A stretch of 33,751 nt of DNA from a bacterium (GCA_002719695.1 PBEQ01000041.1:1-33751), one strand, 5' to 3'. Shown: positions 21,224-30,752, counted from the stretch's first letter. A program made the numbers and translations. Notes: generated by a model not told the origin, from the letters alone.

Positions 21224-21751
21224 TTATAAATAATCTTTTTCAATTAAATCTAGATACTTTTCTTCTGGACTTTCAAATAACAATCCAGAAATTGCCATAC
21301 CATATATCTGAGATACTACTCCAATCATTGTAGGTTTAGCAGTATCAGAAAACGTATCATTCGCTAATAAATACGTTAACATAAAAGCAGAAATAATATT
21401 ACTCACAGATTGTATCGCTCGAAGACGTTTATACCGCATCCTTAAAATAGGAAGTTGAGTATTAATATTCTCTTCAGAAAGAATCATTAATGCTGAGCGA
21501 TAAATAGGTCGCGCAGTAAACGAATATAATGATATTCCAAACATAAAATAGGTCATTCCTGATGCTGAATTATCTAATACTGAAAACCCTAAATTGGCAG
21601 TAGCATTGATTATTTTAAATGTTTGATTTTGCTTATACGATATGCGGGTTTTTTCTAAGAAAGCATCGGTTCTTTGTCTAACTCTATCAAAAGGTACGCT
21701 GTCTTGCGAATAAGTAAATGAACAATTTACAAAAATTAGTAAAGTAAAAAT
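21224..21751 (-). CDS. Hypothetical secreted/membrane protein; the listed ORF start at 21862 runs through tRNA-Tyr
   Basis: After the tRNA the frame reads (I)FTLLIFVNCSFTYS|QDSVPFDRVRQ..., a plausible signal peptide. No ATG/GTG/TTG is in frame between the tRNA 3' end and this segment; ATT at 21751 is a possible start. Confidence 0.5.
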   Translation of the reverse strand: MFTLLIFVNCSFTYSQDSVPFDRVRQRTDAFLEKTRISYKQNQTFKIINATANLGFSVLDNSASGMTYFMFGISLYSFTARPIYRSALMILSEENINTQLPILRMRYKRLRAIQSVSNIISAFMLTYLLANDTFSDTAKPTMIGVVSQIYGMAISGLLFESPEEKYLDLIEKDYL

Positions 21752-21752
21752 C

Positions 21753-21839
21753 TGGTGGAGGGAGCTGGATTTGAACCAACGTAGAGCTAAGCTCGGCAGA
21801 TTTACAGTCTGCTGCGATTGACCACTCCGCCATCCCTCC
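21753..21839 (-). tRNA. tRNA-Tyr (GTA anticodon), CCA encoded
   Basis: Reverse complement GGAGGGATGGCGGAGTGGTCAATCGCAGCAGACTGTAAATCTGCCGAGCTTAGCTCTACGTTGGTTCAAATCCAGCTCCCTCCACCA. Acceptor stem GGAGGGA/TCCCTCC, GTA in the anticodon loop, long variable arm, GTTCAAATC T loop. Confidence 0.95.
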
Positions 21840-21863
21840 AAAGTCATTTGATAAAATAGCATA

Positions 21864-23858
21864 CTAAGTCACCGCCGTTGCTGTCAAATTTCTTTTTTTC
21901 TTTATGGTAAAATAAAATGCTGCCCCCTGACCAAAAACACTTTCAACCCTAACATCACCTTCATGTAACTGCACCAACTCTTTTACTATAGATAGCCCCA
22001 AACCAATACCTTCAAATTCTCTTGTAGACGAATAATCAACTTGTCTAAATTTCTCAAAAATAACATCCTTTTGATTTTCTTTTAAACCAATACCCGTATC
22101 CGAAACACAAAATTCTATACACTCTTCTTTTTCAACACATGAAATTTTAACGTATCCCTCTTTAGTAAACTTTATTCCATTTGATATTAAATTAACTAAA
22201 ATACGTCGTAATTTTGCCTTATCAACAACCATCATTAAATATTTATCAGAAACGTTATTAATAAGCTCTAAAGACTTTCCTTTTGCTAGTGGCGACAAAC
22301 TAGTCGTAATAGCCTCAATAAAAGTATAAACATTAATTGAAACAGGTTGTAAATTTGTTTTTTTAGCCTGCATTTGTGATAACTCTAATAAATCATTAAT
22401 AAGCTCCTTTAATGTTCTAGCTTCATTTAAAGCGGTATTTAAACAACGTTGATGCTCATCACTAAAAGAATCTTTTCCAGAATATAAAACTAATTCAATA
22501 AAACCGATAACTGATGTTAGAGGCGTTCTTAATTCATGAGATACGGTTCTTAAAAACCCTTCTCTGAGCTGTTCCATTTCTTTCTCATGCGTTATATCTC
22601 TAATAACATAAATAATCCCCATAGGTTTATTTTTATGACTATTAAAAACGGTAGAGTTCATTAATAAAATATAATCTTGTGAATCCTTAACAAAGGATAT
22701 TTCAGATGTATAATGCTTTACTTTTTTTAAATATCTAGAATGTTCTTTTAAGGATGTATGATGAATAACATTTGAAATATTTTTTGAGTAATTGGCATGA
22801 GCATTAAACTCAAAGATTTCTTCTGCTTTGTTATTAGCAATAATTAAATTATTATCAAAATCGGTAACAATAATGCCATCAGGAATAGATTTAATAATCG
22901 CATCTGATTGCTCATTTTGCTGAATTATAGTCTCTGTTGAGTCTTTTAATTGTGTTACCATTTGATTAAAGGTAAGCGCAAGCTCTCCAATTTCATCTGA
23001 AGACTGAATATATACCTTTTCAGTAAAGTTACCCTGAGCAACTTTTTTAGATACAGAGCGTAAAATATCAATAGATGTTGTCATTTTACGAATGATTAAA
23101 AAGTCCATGATATAAACCCAAGACATTGATAAAAGAATAACCAAACATATCCCAATCGCTATTTGTACCATTAATGGAACAACGGCTGAACTAGTATTCA
23201 TCGCTACATAAATAACATTCTGATTAACATCAGATCGCATAAAAACCGTATCAACTTTTTTTACAGACATTTTTTCTGGATTTGCATTTGATAAAAAATT
23301 TAACAATTGTGCATTAAGAGCATCTTTATCTTTAGATGATATAGATGTGCTAAATAAACGTTCTGAAACAGCAAAATTATCACCTATAGCAATAATTCCA
23401 ATAGTATTGTTATGGCTTTTATATGCTGAAAGAAATTTACTTAAATTTATACTAATTAACGATGTTTTATTTTTTTTAATTACTTTTTGTAATAAATAAA
23501 TATTATTATCATTGTGTTTAATAATACGTTGTTGATCATCTAAATTAATTTGAAATGGAGATTCCTTAAACGAATAAAACGAATACAACGTTTCACTGGG
23601 GTAATTGTCCTCATATGAAGAAATGATCCGCTTGATATCTTTTGAATTTTTAGCAAGTTCATCAATTAACTGATTACTATAAATTAACTGATCACTAGCT
23701 GTCTTAAAGTTAGCAAGTTGATTATAAAGTGTTACAGCTTCATGTTTGTAAAGAAACGATTTGATAAAAAACCCTGACCAAGTTAAAAGCAATCCTGTTA
23801 AAACAATGGTAAAGATAATAAATGGTACAACAATACTTTTTTGAATATTTTGCTTCAA
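21864..23858 (-). CDS. Sensor histidine kinase (extracytoplasmic sensor, HAMP, PAS, HisKA, HATPase)
   Basis: FLRTVSHELRTPLTSVIGFIELV (H box), NLISNGIKFTKEG, VSDTGIGLKENQ, FEGIGLGLSIVKELVQLHEG; two TM segments and HAMP-like ...SSDEIGELALTFNQMV. Confidence 0.93.
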   Translation of the reverse strand: MKQNIQKSIVVPFIIFTIVLTGLLLTWSGFFIKSFLYKHEAVTLYNQLANFKTASDQLIYSNQLIDELAKNSKDIKRIISSYEDNYPSETLYSFYSFKESPFQINLDDQQRIIKHNDNNIYLLQKVIKKNKTSLISINLSKFLSAYKSHNNTIGIIAIGDNFAVSERLFSTSISSKDKDALNAQLLNFLSNANPEKMSVKKVDTVFMRSDVNQNVIYVAMNTSSAVVPLMVQIAIGICLVILLSMSWVYIMDFLIIRKMTTSIDILRSVSKKVAQGNFTEKVYIQSSDEIGELALTFNQMVTQLKDSTETIIQQNEQSDAIIKSIPDGIIVTDFDNNLIIANNKAEEIFEFNAHANYSKNISNVIHHTSLKEHSRYLKKVKHYTSEISFVKDSQDYILLMNSTVFNSHKNKPMGIIYVIRDITHEKEMEQLREGFLRTVSHELRTPLTSVIGFIELVLYSGKDSFSDEHQRCLNTALNEARTLKELINDLLELSQMQAKKTNLQPVSINVYTFIEAITTSLSPLAKGKSLELINNVSDKYLMMVVDKAKLRRILVNLISNGIKFTKEGYVKISCVEKEECIEFCVSDTGIGLKENQKDVIFEKFRQVDYSSTREFEGIGLGLSIVKELVQLHEGDVRVESVFGQGAAFYFTIKKKRNLTATAVT

Positions 23859-23870
23859 GAAAAATCCCTT

Positions 23871-24578
23871 CTAAGAGACTTGATTAGATAATTCATGCAA
23901 TATAATACCTGTTGCTACAGACACATTTAATGAATCTATCTGCCCCTTCATATCTATCTTAATATGATTATCCACTATTTTGGAAACTCTTTTTGATACA
24001 CCCGCATGCTCATTACCAACAACCAAAATTGCTGGAAAAGCAATATCAATACTTTTTAAACTTGTACCTTGATTAGAATCTCCCGAATAAATCCAGTAAC
24101 CATCTTTTTGACAATTAATTAAAACATTAGCAATATTACTAACCTGAATAATAGTCATATAATAGGCAGCCCCTGATGATGCCTTAATAAGAGCATCATT
24201 AATAGGCGCTTGGCGATCTTTTGGCATGAGAATAGTATTAACACCTAAGCAGTGACAGGTTCTCATAATAGCTCCAACATTAAATGGATCTTCCAGATGA
24301 TCTAAAGCAACTACCAAAGGGTGCTTTGTTGGATTTAAAATAGATGTAGGTTGCATATTTAGCTGAGAAATTAAAGCGACAACATTTTGGTGACCAGATA
24401 TATGCTTAGCATGTAATTTTTTTTGTTGTTTACGAATAGGTATCCCTTTTTCAGTAGCCAGTTGCACAATTCGCTTTAATTCCCCAGATGGATTATGGTC
24501 ATATACTGTAATTTCAGAAATTTTTACATTACTTAATAACGCTTCTAAAACCGAATGTTTTCCCTTAATGGTAATCAT
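23871..24578 (-). CDS. rlmB: 23S rRNA (guanosine-2'-O-)-methyltransferase RlmB-like (SpoU/TrmH family)
   Basis: GKHSVLEALLS, LDHLEDPFNVGAIMRTCHCLGVN, VGNEHAGVSKRV, SLNVSVATGIILHEL. Confidence 0.92.
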   Translation of the reverse strand: MITIKGKHSVLEALLSNVKISEITVYDHNPSGELKRIVQLATEKGIPIRKQQKKLHAKHISGHQNVVALISQLNMQPTSILNPTKHPLVVALDHLEDPFNVGAIMRTCHCLGVNTILMPKDRQAPINDALIKASSGAAYYMTIIQVSNIANVLINCQKDGYWIYSGDSNQGTSLKSIDIAFPAILVVGNEHAGVSKRVSKIVDNHIKIDMKGQIDSLNVSVATGIILHELSNQVS

Positions 24579-25827
24579 TGATTATCTCTAATAATAGTGT
24601 TAAACCTTTATCAAGTTCTTCCTGGCTAATAATTAAAGGAGGAGCTAAACGAATTACATTACTGTAAACACCACATGATAAAATAATTAATCGTTTTGCT
24701 AAAGCCTGCTGTAATAGGTCACTAACAATCTCAGGATAAGGCTCTTTGGTTTGTTTGTTTTTTACAAACTCAATTCCAATCATTAGCCCTTCAATACGAA
24801 TATCTCCAACATAAGGATGATTTTCTAATGCAGCAAACTTATTACTAACAAATAATGATAAATTTGTGATATTAGGCAATTGATTTGTAATAACATCAAT
24901 CGTCGCTGATGCCGCCGCACACGCTACTGGATTTCCACCATAAGTACCCCCATGACTTCCCTTACCCCACTGCTTCATTAATTCTGTCTTACCTACACAA
25001 GCAGCAATTGGCATACCTGATCCAAGACCTTTAGCTAGTACCACAATATCAGGAACTATATTTGCTTTTTGAAATTGAAACCACCTTCCTGTTCGCCCAA
25101 TGCCCGATTGAATTTCATCTACAATAAGTAATACTCCATGCTCCTTACACAACAAAGAAACAGACTTTAAAAATTCAATAGGAACTGGTACATAGCCCCC
25201 CTCACCTAAAATAGGTTCTATAATAACAGCCGCTAATCCTGAATGAATAACGGAACGTTCCTTAAGTTTTAAAATATAAGATTCAACACTAGGTTCCGAT
25301 ATAGCTGGATCAGACGATCGATATAAATTTGGAAAAGGAAAAAAAGAAACGCCATCAAGCATAGGCCCAATATGATCACGATACGCTCTTTTAGACGTCG
25401 TAACCGATAAAGCTCCCATAGATCGGCCATGAAACCCTCCCTCAAAAGCCAAGATATGATGTTTTTTTGTAATAAATTTAGCTAATTTTAAAGCAGCTTC
25501 TACAGCACCGGCCCCACTTTGCTCAAAAAATACAGAATAAGAATCAGGATGAAACAATGAGACAATTTTTTCAGCACATTCAATTACAACATCTGTATTT
25601 CCAACTGCAATACATGGATGAATAAGCTCTCCAGCTTGTTTTTGCACTGCTTCAACGATAGCTGGATGACAATGGCCTGTCGATGTTACCGCTATTCCCG
25701 AACCAAAATCTAAATAAGGCGTATTAGCATGATCATACAAGTAACATCCTTTTCCATATTTTATATCTAATTCATGAAAACGACTTAGTACTGGTGAAAA
25801 TACATTTTCCGCACGTTTTTTTAGCAT
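24565..25827 (-). CDS. Class III PLP-dependent aminotransferase (4-aminobutyrate/acetylornithine type)
   Basis: LDFGSGIAVTSTGHCHPAIVEAV, EQSGAGAVEAALKLAK, FEGGFHGRSMGALSVT, LIVDEIQSGIGRTG, VLAKGLGSGMPIAAC. Confidence 0.93.
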   Translation of the reverse strand: MLKKRAENVFSPVLSRFHELDIKYGKGCYLYDHANTPYLDFGSGIAVTSTGHCHPAIVEAVQKQAGELIHPCIAVGNTDVVIECAEKIVSLFHPDSYSVFFEQSGAGAVEAALKLAKFITKKHHILAFEGGFHGRSMGALSVTTSKRAYRDHIGPMLDGVSFFPFPNLYRSSDPAISEPSVESYILKLKERSVIHSGLAAVIIEPILGEGGYVPVPIEFLKSVSLLCKEHGVLLIVDEIQSGIGRTGRWFQFQKANIVPDIVVLAKGLGSGMPIAACVGKTELMKQWGKGSHGGTYGGNPVACAAASATIDVITNQLPNITNLSLFVSNKFAALENHPYVGDIRIEGLMIGIEFVKNKQTKEPYPEIVSDLLQQALAKRLIILSCGVYSNVIRLAPPLIISQEELDKGLTLLLEIINDYH

Positions 25828-25862
25828 AACCCATAGTGTACCATGTTACTAAAAAATTGCTA

Positions 25863-26762
25863 TTAAATTCTTCTCTTACCATGAGGATGAAATAATGTGA
25901 TTGTTTCTTTTAACTCATCCATTGCTACATGAGTATAAATTTCTGTTGTTGAAAGATTATCATGACCAAGCAACTCTTTTATCACACTAATATCAGCACC
26001 TCCCTTATATAAATCAGATGCATAACAATGTCGTAGCATATGGGGTGTTAAGGGCGGATTTATTCCTTGCTTTATTGAACATTGCTTAACAATACGTTGA
26101 ATTGTACGAATAGAAACAGGATCCCCACTTTTATTTAAAATGAGAGTTTTACTGTTAGTTTTTTTCCATAGACACCACACTTCTTTTAAATACAAAGCAA
26201 TAATTTTACAGGTAGCATCACCAACAAAAACAATACGCTCTTTATCACGCTTTCCTATAACACGACATTCCCCTCTTTTTACATTAATATCATCCAAGGT
26301 TATAGCAACTAACTCAGAAACCCTTAACCCAATTCCATATAAACATTCACAGACCAACCGATCTCTTAAGCCCTTAGCGGTCTTTGTTGAAATATTATCC
26401 AGAAAGGAAATCATTGCTTTTGTGGGTATAATATGAGGTAACTTCCGAGACATTTTGGGTAATCGAATCAACCGCCATGGATTATGATCAATAACATTAG
26501 CACGTATTAAAAAGTCCCAAAATGTACGATACGACGATATCCGTCTAGCAATAGATCGATTATTTTGTCCATTTATTGATTCAGATGAAACAAAATTACG
26601 ACACCACTGCTTATCAAATAATGTTAATGTAACGTTCTGCTTTTTTACATATGATACTAATTTCTCAATATCCCTCTCATAATTTTCAATAGTAAGACTT
26701 GAAAATCGTCTTTTTAACATACAATAATCTAAAAAAGACTGGATAAGAGCCTGATCAATCAC
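25863..26762 (-). CDS. Tyrosine recombinase, XerC/XerD-like
   Basis: SAM-like N-terminal core, GIGLRVSELVAITLDDI, PHMLRHCYASDLYKGGADISVIKELLGHDNLSTTEIYTHV (HxxR...GH...Y). Confidence 0.9.
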   Translation of the reverse strand: MIDQALIQSFLDYCMLKRRFSSLTIENYERDIEKLVSYVKKQNVTLTLFDKQWCRNFVSSESINGQNNRSIARRISSYRTFWDFLIRANVIDHNPWRLIRLPKMSRKLPHIIPTKAMISFLDNISTKTAKGLRDRLVCECLYGIGLRVSELVAITLDDINVKRGECRVIGKRDKERIVFVGDATCKIIALYLKEVWCLWKKTNSKTLILNKSGDPVSIRTIQRIVKQCSIKQGINPPLTPHMLRHCYASDLYKGGADISVIKELLGHDNLSTTEIYTHVAMDELKETITLFHPHGKRRI

Positions 26763-27309
26763 TTAAATATTGCTGACGATTGGAATCTGTTAATGGAACG
26801 TCTTCATCACCTTCCTCAACCCACACCAAACGCTCTGCCTTTCGTGTATCAATATGAACATAATCTTCTTTAATGTTAAGACCAATACCTGAAATAGACT
26901 CCAATGCTTCAGCAGCCTTGAAAACCTCCTGAATACTCATATTCGCAATTTGAATATCTGCAGCTAGCCCCTGAGTATGAAAGTTTCGCTTTAACTGACC
27001 TTTTGACTCAGCAACCTCCGGACACTCATACCCTTTTACAATCGTGATCCGCTTTTGCGTAACACCCCTTAATTCTTCTAAGGCACCTACCAAACCTAAA
27101 GAAATACGAAGCTTACCCGTTTCCTTACATGCAAAATCATTTTTAGAAAAATGATCTGATATTTTATTGGTAAATGGCTTTTTCTTTAGTTTTGATTTTG
27201 AATAATGAGAGGATTGTGACTTATTTTTATTTCTACGTTTATAATTTGAAAATGATTTTTCTTTTTTTGAAGAATGGTTAGAATTAGATTTTTTATTTGT
27301 ATTTGACAT
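26755..27309 (-). CDS. M15-type peptidase-like protein with K/S/N-rich N-terminal extension
   Basis: NFHTQGLAADIQI (HxxxxxxD) and DYVHIDTR match M15/DUF882 zinc-site motifs. First ~50 residues are low-complexity basic. Confidence 0.65.
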   Translation of the reverse strand: MSNTNKKSNSNHSSKKEKSFSNYKRRNKNKSQSSHYSKSKLKKKPFTNKISDHFSKNDFACKETGKLRISLGLVGALEELRGVTQKRITIVKGYECPEVAESKGQLKRNFHTQGLAADIQIANMSIQEVFKAAEALESISGIGLNIKEDYVHIDTRKAERLVWVEEGDEDVPLTDSNRQQYLSD

Positions 27310-27385
27310 TATCTTTAGTATAACAAGAACATAATTTCTCGTTAAGAAATTTTAAACTATATGAATCACCCCCTTATACTATTCA

Positions 27386-27790
27386 CTAATCAGATGGAAT
27401 ATCAGTCCCGTTAAAAATATGTATAAAAGAAGCTGTATGCTTGAAACAATCTTCAACATTAATCTGTCCCCTTAAACTCTTATTATCATCAATAACAGAC
27501 TTAAGATTGCCTTCTAATTGCCCTGGCATACTAGCCGCTTTGTGCATTAAAGCTACAGCCAACTCATGTTTAACACGTTGTTCACGAATTGCATTTTGAT
27601 CAGGCAAACGACTCATATCTTTTTTATATGATAAAAAAGCACATTCAGCTTTCTTCAGACTTGCATCCATTTCAGCTCGATTTCTCGGATGCGACACCAA
27701 AGGTCTTCTCGGAATGTGAGACACCGTGCTAAAAACTACCCCATGACCTACCTTAAAAATAACATTTCTTAAAGAAGTTAAACTTCCCAT
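27386..27790 (-). CDS. Hypothetical protein
   Basis: 134-aa ORF ending in a normal stop, no competing ORF, not low-complexity. No family recognised. Confidence 0.5.
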   Translation of the reverse strand: MGSLTSLRNVIFKVGHGVVFSTVSHIPRRPLVSHPRNRAEMDASLKKAECAFLSYKKDMSRLPDQNAIREQRVKHELAVALMHKAASMPGQLEGNLKSVIDDNKSLRGQINVEDCFKHTASFIHIFNGTDIPSD

Positions 27791-28031
27791 TTTATTTTCC
27801 TAAAAACAAATTTCTATACTGATACATAATGATGTATGCCAAAAAAAATCGCTACTATTCGTAAAAAACACAATATTATTACTCCCTAATAACAAAATCG
27901 TTAAGAATTGATAAAAATCATAACATTTGCTCTAGCAAAATGATATTGATAAAAAAACAATCTCAAAATCAAAATATATGTATTAATTGTTGAGTATAAA
28001 ACATATTGATTAAAATACTCACAATAAAATT

Positions 28032-28397
28032 TGGTGGAGGTGACCGGAATTGAACCGGTGTCCAAAATAGCTAAAAAATAAGCCACTACGAGTGTATTTG
28101 CTGTTTAAATTTAACGCTAAGCATCCCCAGCAACAGGGTTAACTTAACGCGAGATAATCAATTTCGTACTAATTTGCTTATCAAACAAACCAGACTAGAT
28201 GGCTAAAATCATTTTCCAGCTAGCCAACATCGACTAGAAAATGGGCAACTAACTTAATTAAGCAGCTGCAGCTGTGGCCCAAGGGCCTTTAACACTATTA
28301 TCTGCGTTTATTTTTTTCTGCCTTTTTACGAGGCCGGGCAGCTCCTCGACTCGCGCCTTATCTCAAAGATCTATTCTGTCGAAACCAAAACACCCCC
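28032..28397 (-). ncRNA. ssrA: Transfer-messenger RNA (tmRNA)
   Basis: Reverse complement starts GGGGGTGTTTTGGTTTCGACAG and ends GGACACCGGTTCAATTCCGGTCACCTCCACCA. 5'/3' tRNA-like acceptor pairing GGGGGUG/CACCUCC. Internal tag ORF ...GCAGATAATAGTGTTAAAGGCCCTTGGGCCACAGCTGCAGCTGCTTAA. Confidence 0.95.
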
Positions 28398-28506
28398 ATA
28401 AGTTATAATAATAAACAATTTATGTTTATTAATCAAATATACCCTACTAAAATTAGGTTAAAACTAGTATCTATATAATTCCATCATTAAAAAGTACACT
28501 GTAATT

Positions 28507-28881
28507 ATGAAACCCATCCAGATATTTTTTTATGGAAACTATCTAGATTACCGTTTAGAAATAACGTTTTATCAAAGATTAAAACAAAAAACACCTATCA
28601 AATGGATTGATATTTCATTAAGACCTGACTTATTAAAAATAATAAACAAATCCACACAAGAAGCACAAAAGACCCTCTTCGCTCTTGATCAAAATGAAAC
28701 GTTATATGAAGGACTTGATGCATTTTGTCTTATATGGGAAACCATTCAATGGCTATCTTGGATACCTAAGTTGGTACGATTACCTCTTGTTTATCAAAGC
28801 TGCTGGATCGTGTATACTATATCAGCTAATATGCGATTTCGTTTATATCGCCTGAGAAAAAAAAACCATCAAAATGATTAA
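28507..28881 (+). CDS. DCC (DUF393)-like thiol-disulfide oxidoreductase family protein lacking the Cys motif
   Basis: Fold-level resemblance: IQIFFYGNYLDYRLEITFY...IKWIDIS...ALDQNETLYEGLDAFCLIWETI...RLYRLRKK. The usual YDGxCxxC is FYGNYLDY. Confidence 0.6.
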   Translation: MKPIQIFFYGNYLDYRLEITFYQRLKQKTPIKWIDISLRPDLLKIINKSTQEAQKTLFALDQNETLYEGLDAFCLIWETIQWLSWIPKLVRLPLVYQSCWIVYTISANMRFRLYRLRKKNHQND

Positions 28882-29260
28882 TTCAAGCCAAACCGAACCC
28901 GTTTTAAATGTCCTTGGAACACCATTACAACCATGTTGCTTTGCACCTCTTACAGGATTTTATCGCGATGGCTCTTGCCATACAGGCCCAGAAGATACAG
29001 GAAGACATCTCGTTTGTGTCTTAATTACCACAGAATTTTTAACATTCTCCAAAGAAGTAGGAAACGACCTATCAACACCTCGAACTGAATATGAGTTTGT
29101 AGGGCTAAAAGATGGAGATTGGTGGTGTTTATGTGTTTTGCGATGGAAAGAAGCTTATTTGCATGGAGTAGCCCCTCAGGTAAAACTAGAAAGCATTCAT
29201 AGCGATGCGCTTAGATACGTTCCGCTTGAAGAATTCAAACAATATGCTTTCAAAGAATAA
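28874..29260 (+). CDS. DUF2237 family protein
   Basis: NVLGTPLQPCCFAPLTGFYRDGSCHTGPEDTGRHLVCVLITTEFLTFSKEVGNDLSTP and WCLCVLRWKEA..GVAPQVKLESIHSDAL. Confidence 0.85.
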   Translation: MINSSQTEPVLNVLGTPLQPCCFAPLTGFYRDGSCHTGPEDTGRHLVCVLITTEFLTFSKEVGNDLSTPRTEYEFVGLKDGDWWCLCVLRWKEAYLHGVAPQVKLESIHSDALRYVPLEEFKQYAFKE

Positions 29261-29379
29261 CTATAGTCTCACTCATTCTTAAAAAAACACAATATCATCA
29301 TCAACTAAGTAGATAATCAAAATCATTTTAACAACAAAATATCGTCAAGCAAGCGGTTTTGTAATACCATTAGATCACT

Positions 29380-30747
29380 ATGGCATCAAATAAAAACGTT
29401 CAACCTCAAGATTTAGAATCAGAAAAAAGCTTACTAGGAGCCATGATGATATCTAGCGATGCTATTTCATTAATTATCGGGAAAGTATATGCTAACTCAT
29501 TTTATAAACCATCCCATGGAACCATTTATGAAGCTATTTTAGATCTATATAATGAACATGAACCTATTGACCTATTGACCGTATCAAATAAACTCAAAAA
29601 AGAAAAAAAACTTGCAGAAGTAGGTGGAAGATCCTATTTACTTGAACTCACAGAGAGTATCCCCACAGCTTCAAATGCTGATTACTACGCCAATATTGTA
29701 GCAGAAAAATCACTACTTAGACGTCTAATATCCGCTGGCTCCAACATTATTAAAGATGCTTTTGATGAGGCCAATGAACCAAAAGAAGTTATTCAAGAAG
29801 CCCAACAAGCGATTATAGAACTATCAAAAGAAAGCTTTAAAGATAATTTCATCCATCTTAAAGAAGCTGTGAACACAGTTTTTGAAAAAATTCAAACAAC
29901 GACCCCTGGAGAAAATAACCTTACAGGTATCCCTACAGGCTATCCTGATCTCGATAAAATGACATCTGGTTTTCAACCTGGAGATTTAGTTATCTTAGCT
30001 GCAAGACCCTCTATGGGAAAAACAACTTTGGCATTAAATTTTGCCCAACATATGGCAATTCAAGATAAAGTGCCAGTTGCTGTGTTTAGTTGTGAAATGC
30101 CTTCGGAACAACTAGCCGTAAGATTATTATGCTCAGAAGCAAAAATTGATTCTAAACGAATGAGAACCTCATCATTAAAAGATAATGAATATAGAGATCT
30201 CAATTTAGCATTTGGCAAGCTATCAGAAGCACCTATCTATATTGATGATTCTCCGAATTTATCCCCCCTAGAGGTTAAAGCAAAATTTAGACGTCTTGAA
30301 TTAAAAGTTAAACCTCAAATTGTTATTATTGATTATTTACAACTCCTAAGAGGAAGTAAAAAGCGATCTGAAAGTCGTTATCATGAAGTATCTGAAATTG
30401 TTAGAGAAATAAAAGCCTTTGCAAAAGAATCAAACGTTGCTGTAATTGCTCTATCACAGTTAAGTCGTGATATTGAAAAAAGACAAGATAAACGCCCTTT
30501 GCTATCCGATTTAAGAGAATCTGGTGAAATTGAACAAACAGCTGATTTAATTATGTTTATTCATCGTAATGATGAAGTAGATGCCTCCAACCTAGAATTT
30601 TCAAATGTCCAACTTGTCATTGCAAAACATCGAAATGGACCTACAGGTAATATCGATCTTGGATTTAGAAAACAAGTATCAACATTTGTTTCAGTAATGA
30701 AAACAGCAGCACCAACACCGCCTCCAACACCAGAACCCTCCTTTTAG
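29380..30747 (+). CDS. dnaB: Replicative DNA helicase DnaB
   Basis: PQDLESEKSLLGAMM, LVILAARPSMGKTTLALNFAQ (Walker A), IVIIDYLQLLRG, SQLSRDIEKRQDKRPLLSDLRESGEIEQTADLIMFIHR. Confidence 0.98.
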   Translation: MASNKNVQPQDLESEKSLLGAMMISSDAISLIIGKVYANSFYKPSHGTIYEAILDLYNEHEPIDLLTVSNKLKKEKKLAEVGGRSYLLELTESIPTASNADYYANIVAEKSLLRRLISAGSNIIKDAFDEANEPKEVIQEAQQAIIELSKESFKDNFIHLKEAVNTVFEKIQTTTPGENNLTGIPTGYPDLDKMTSGFQPGDLVILAARPSMGKTTLALNFAQHMAIQDKVPVAVFSCEMPSEQLAVRLLCSEAKIDSKRMRTSSLKDNEYRDLNLAFGKLSEAPIYIDDSPNLSPLEVKAKFRRLELKVKPQIVIIDYLQLLRGSKKRSESRYHEVSEIVREIKAFAKESNVAVIALSQLSRDIEKRQDKRPLLSDLRESGEIEQTADLIMFIHRNDEVDASNLEFSNVQLVIAKHRNGPTGNIDLGFRKQVSTFVSVMKTAAPTPPPTPEPSF

Positions 30748-30752
30748 TTTTT

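Noticed and set aside
27901-28086. Minus-strand 61-aa ORF over the tmRNA 3' end
   Set aside because: Starts inside tmRNA and translates its tRNA-like domain; not plausible as a protein gene.
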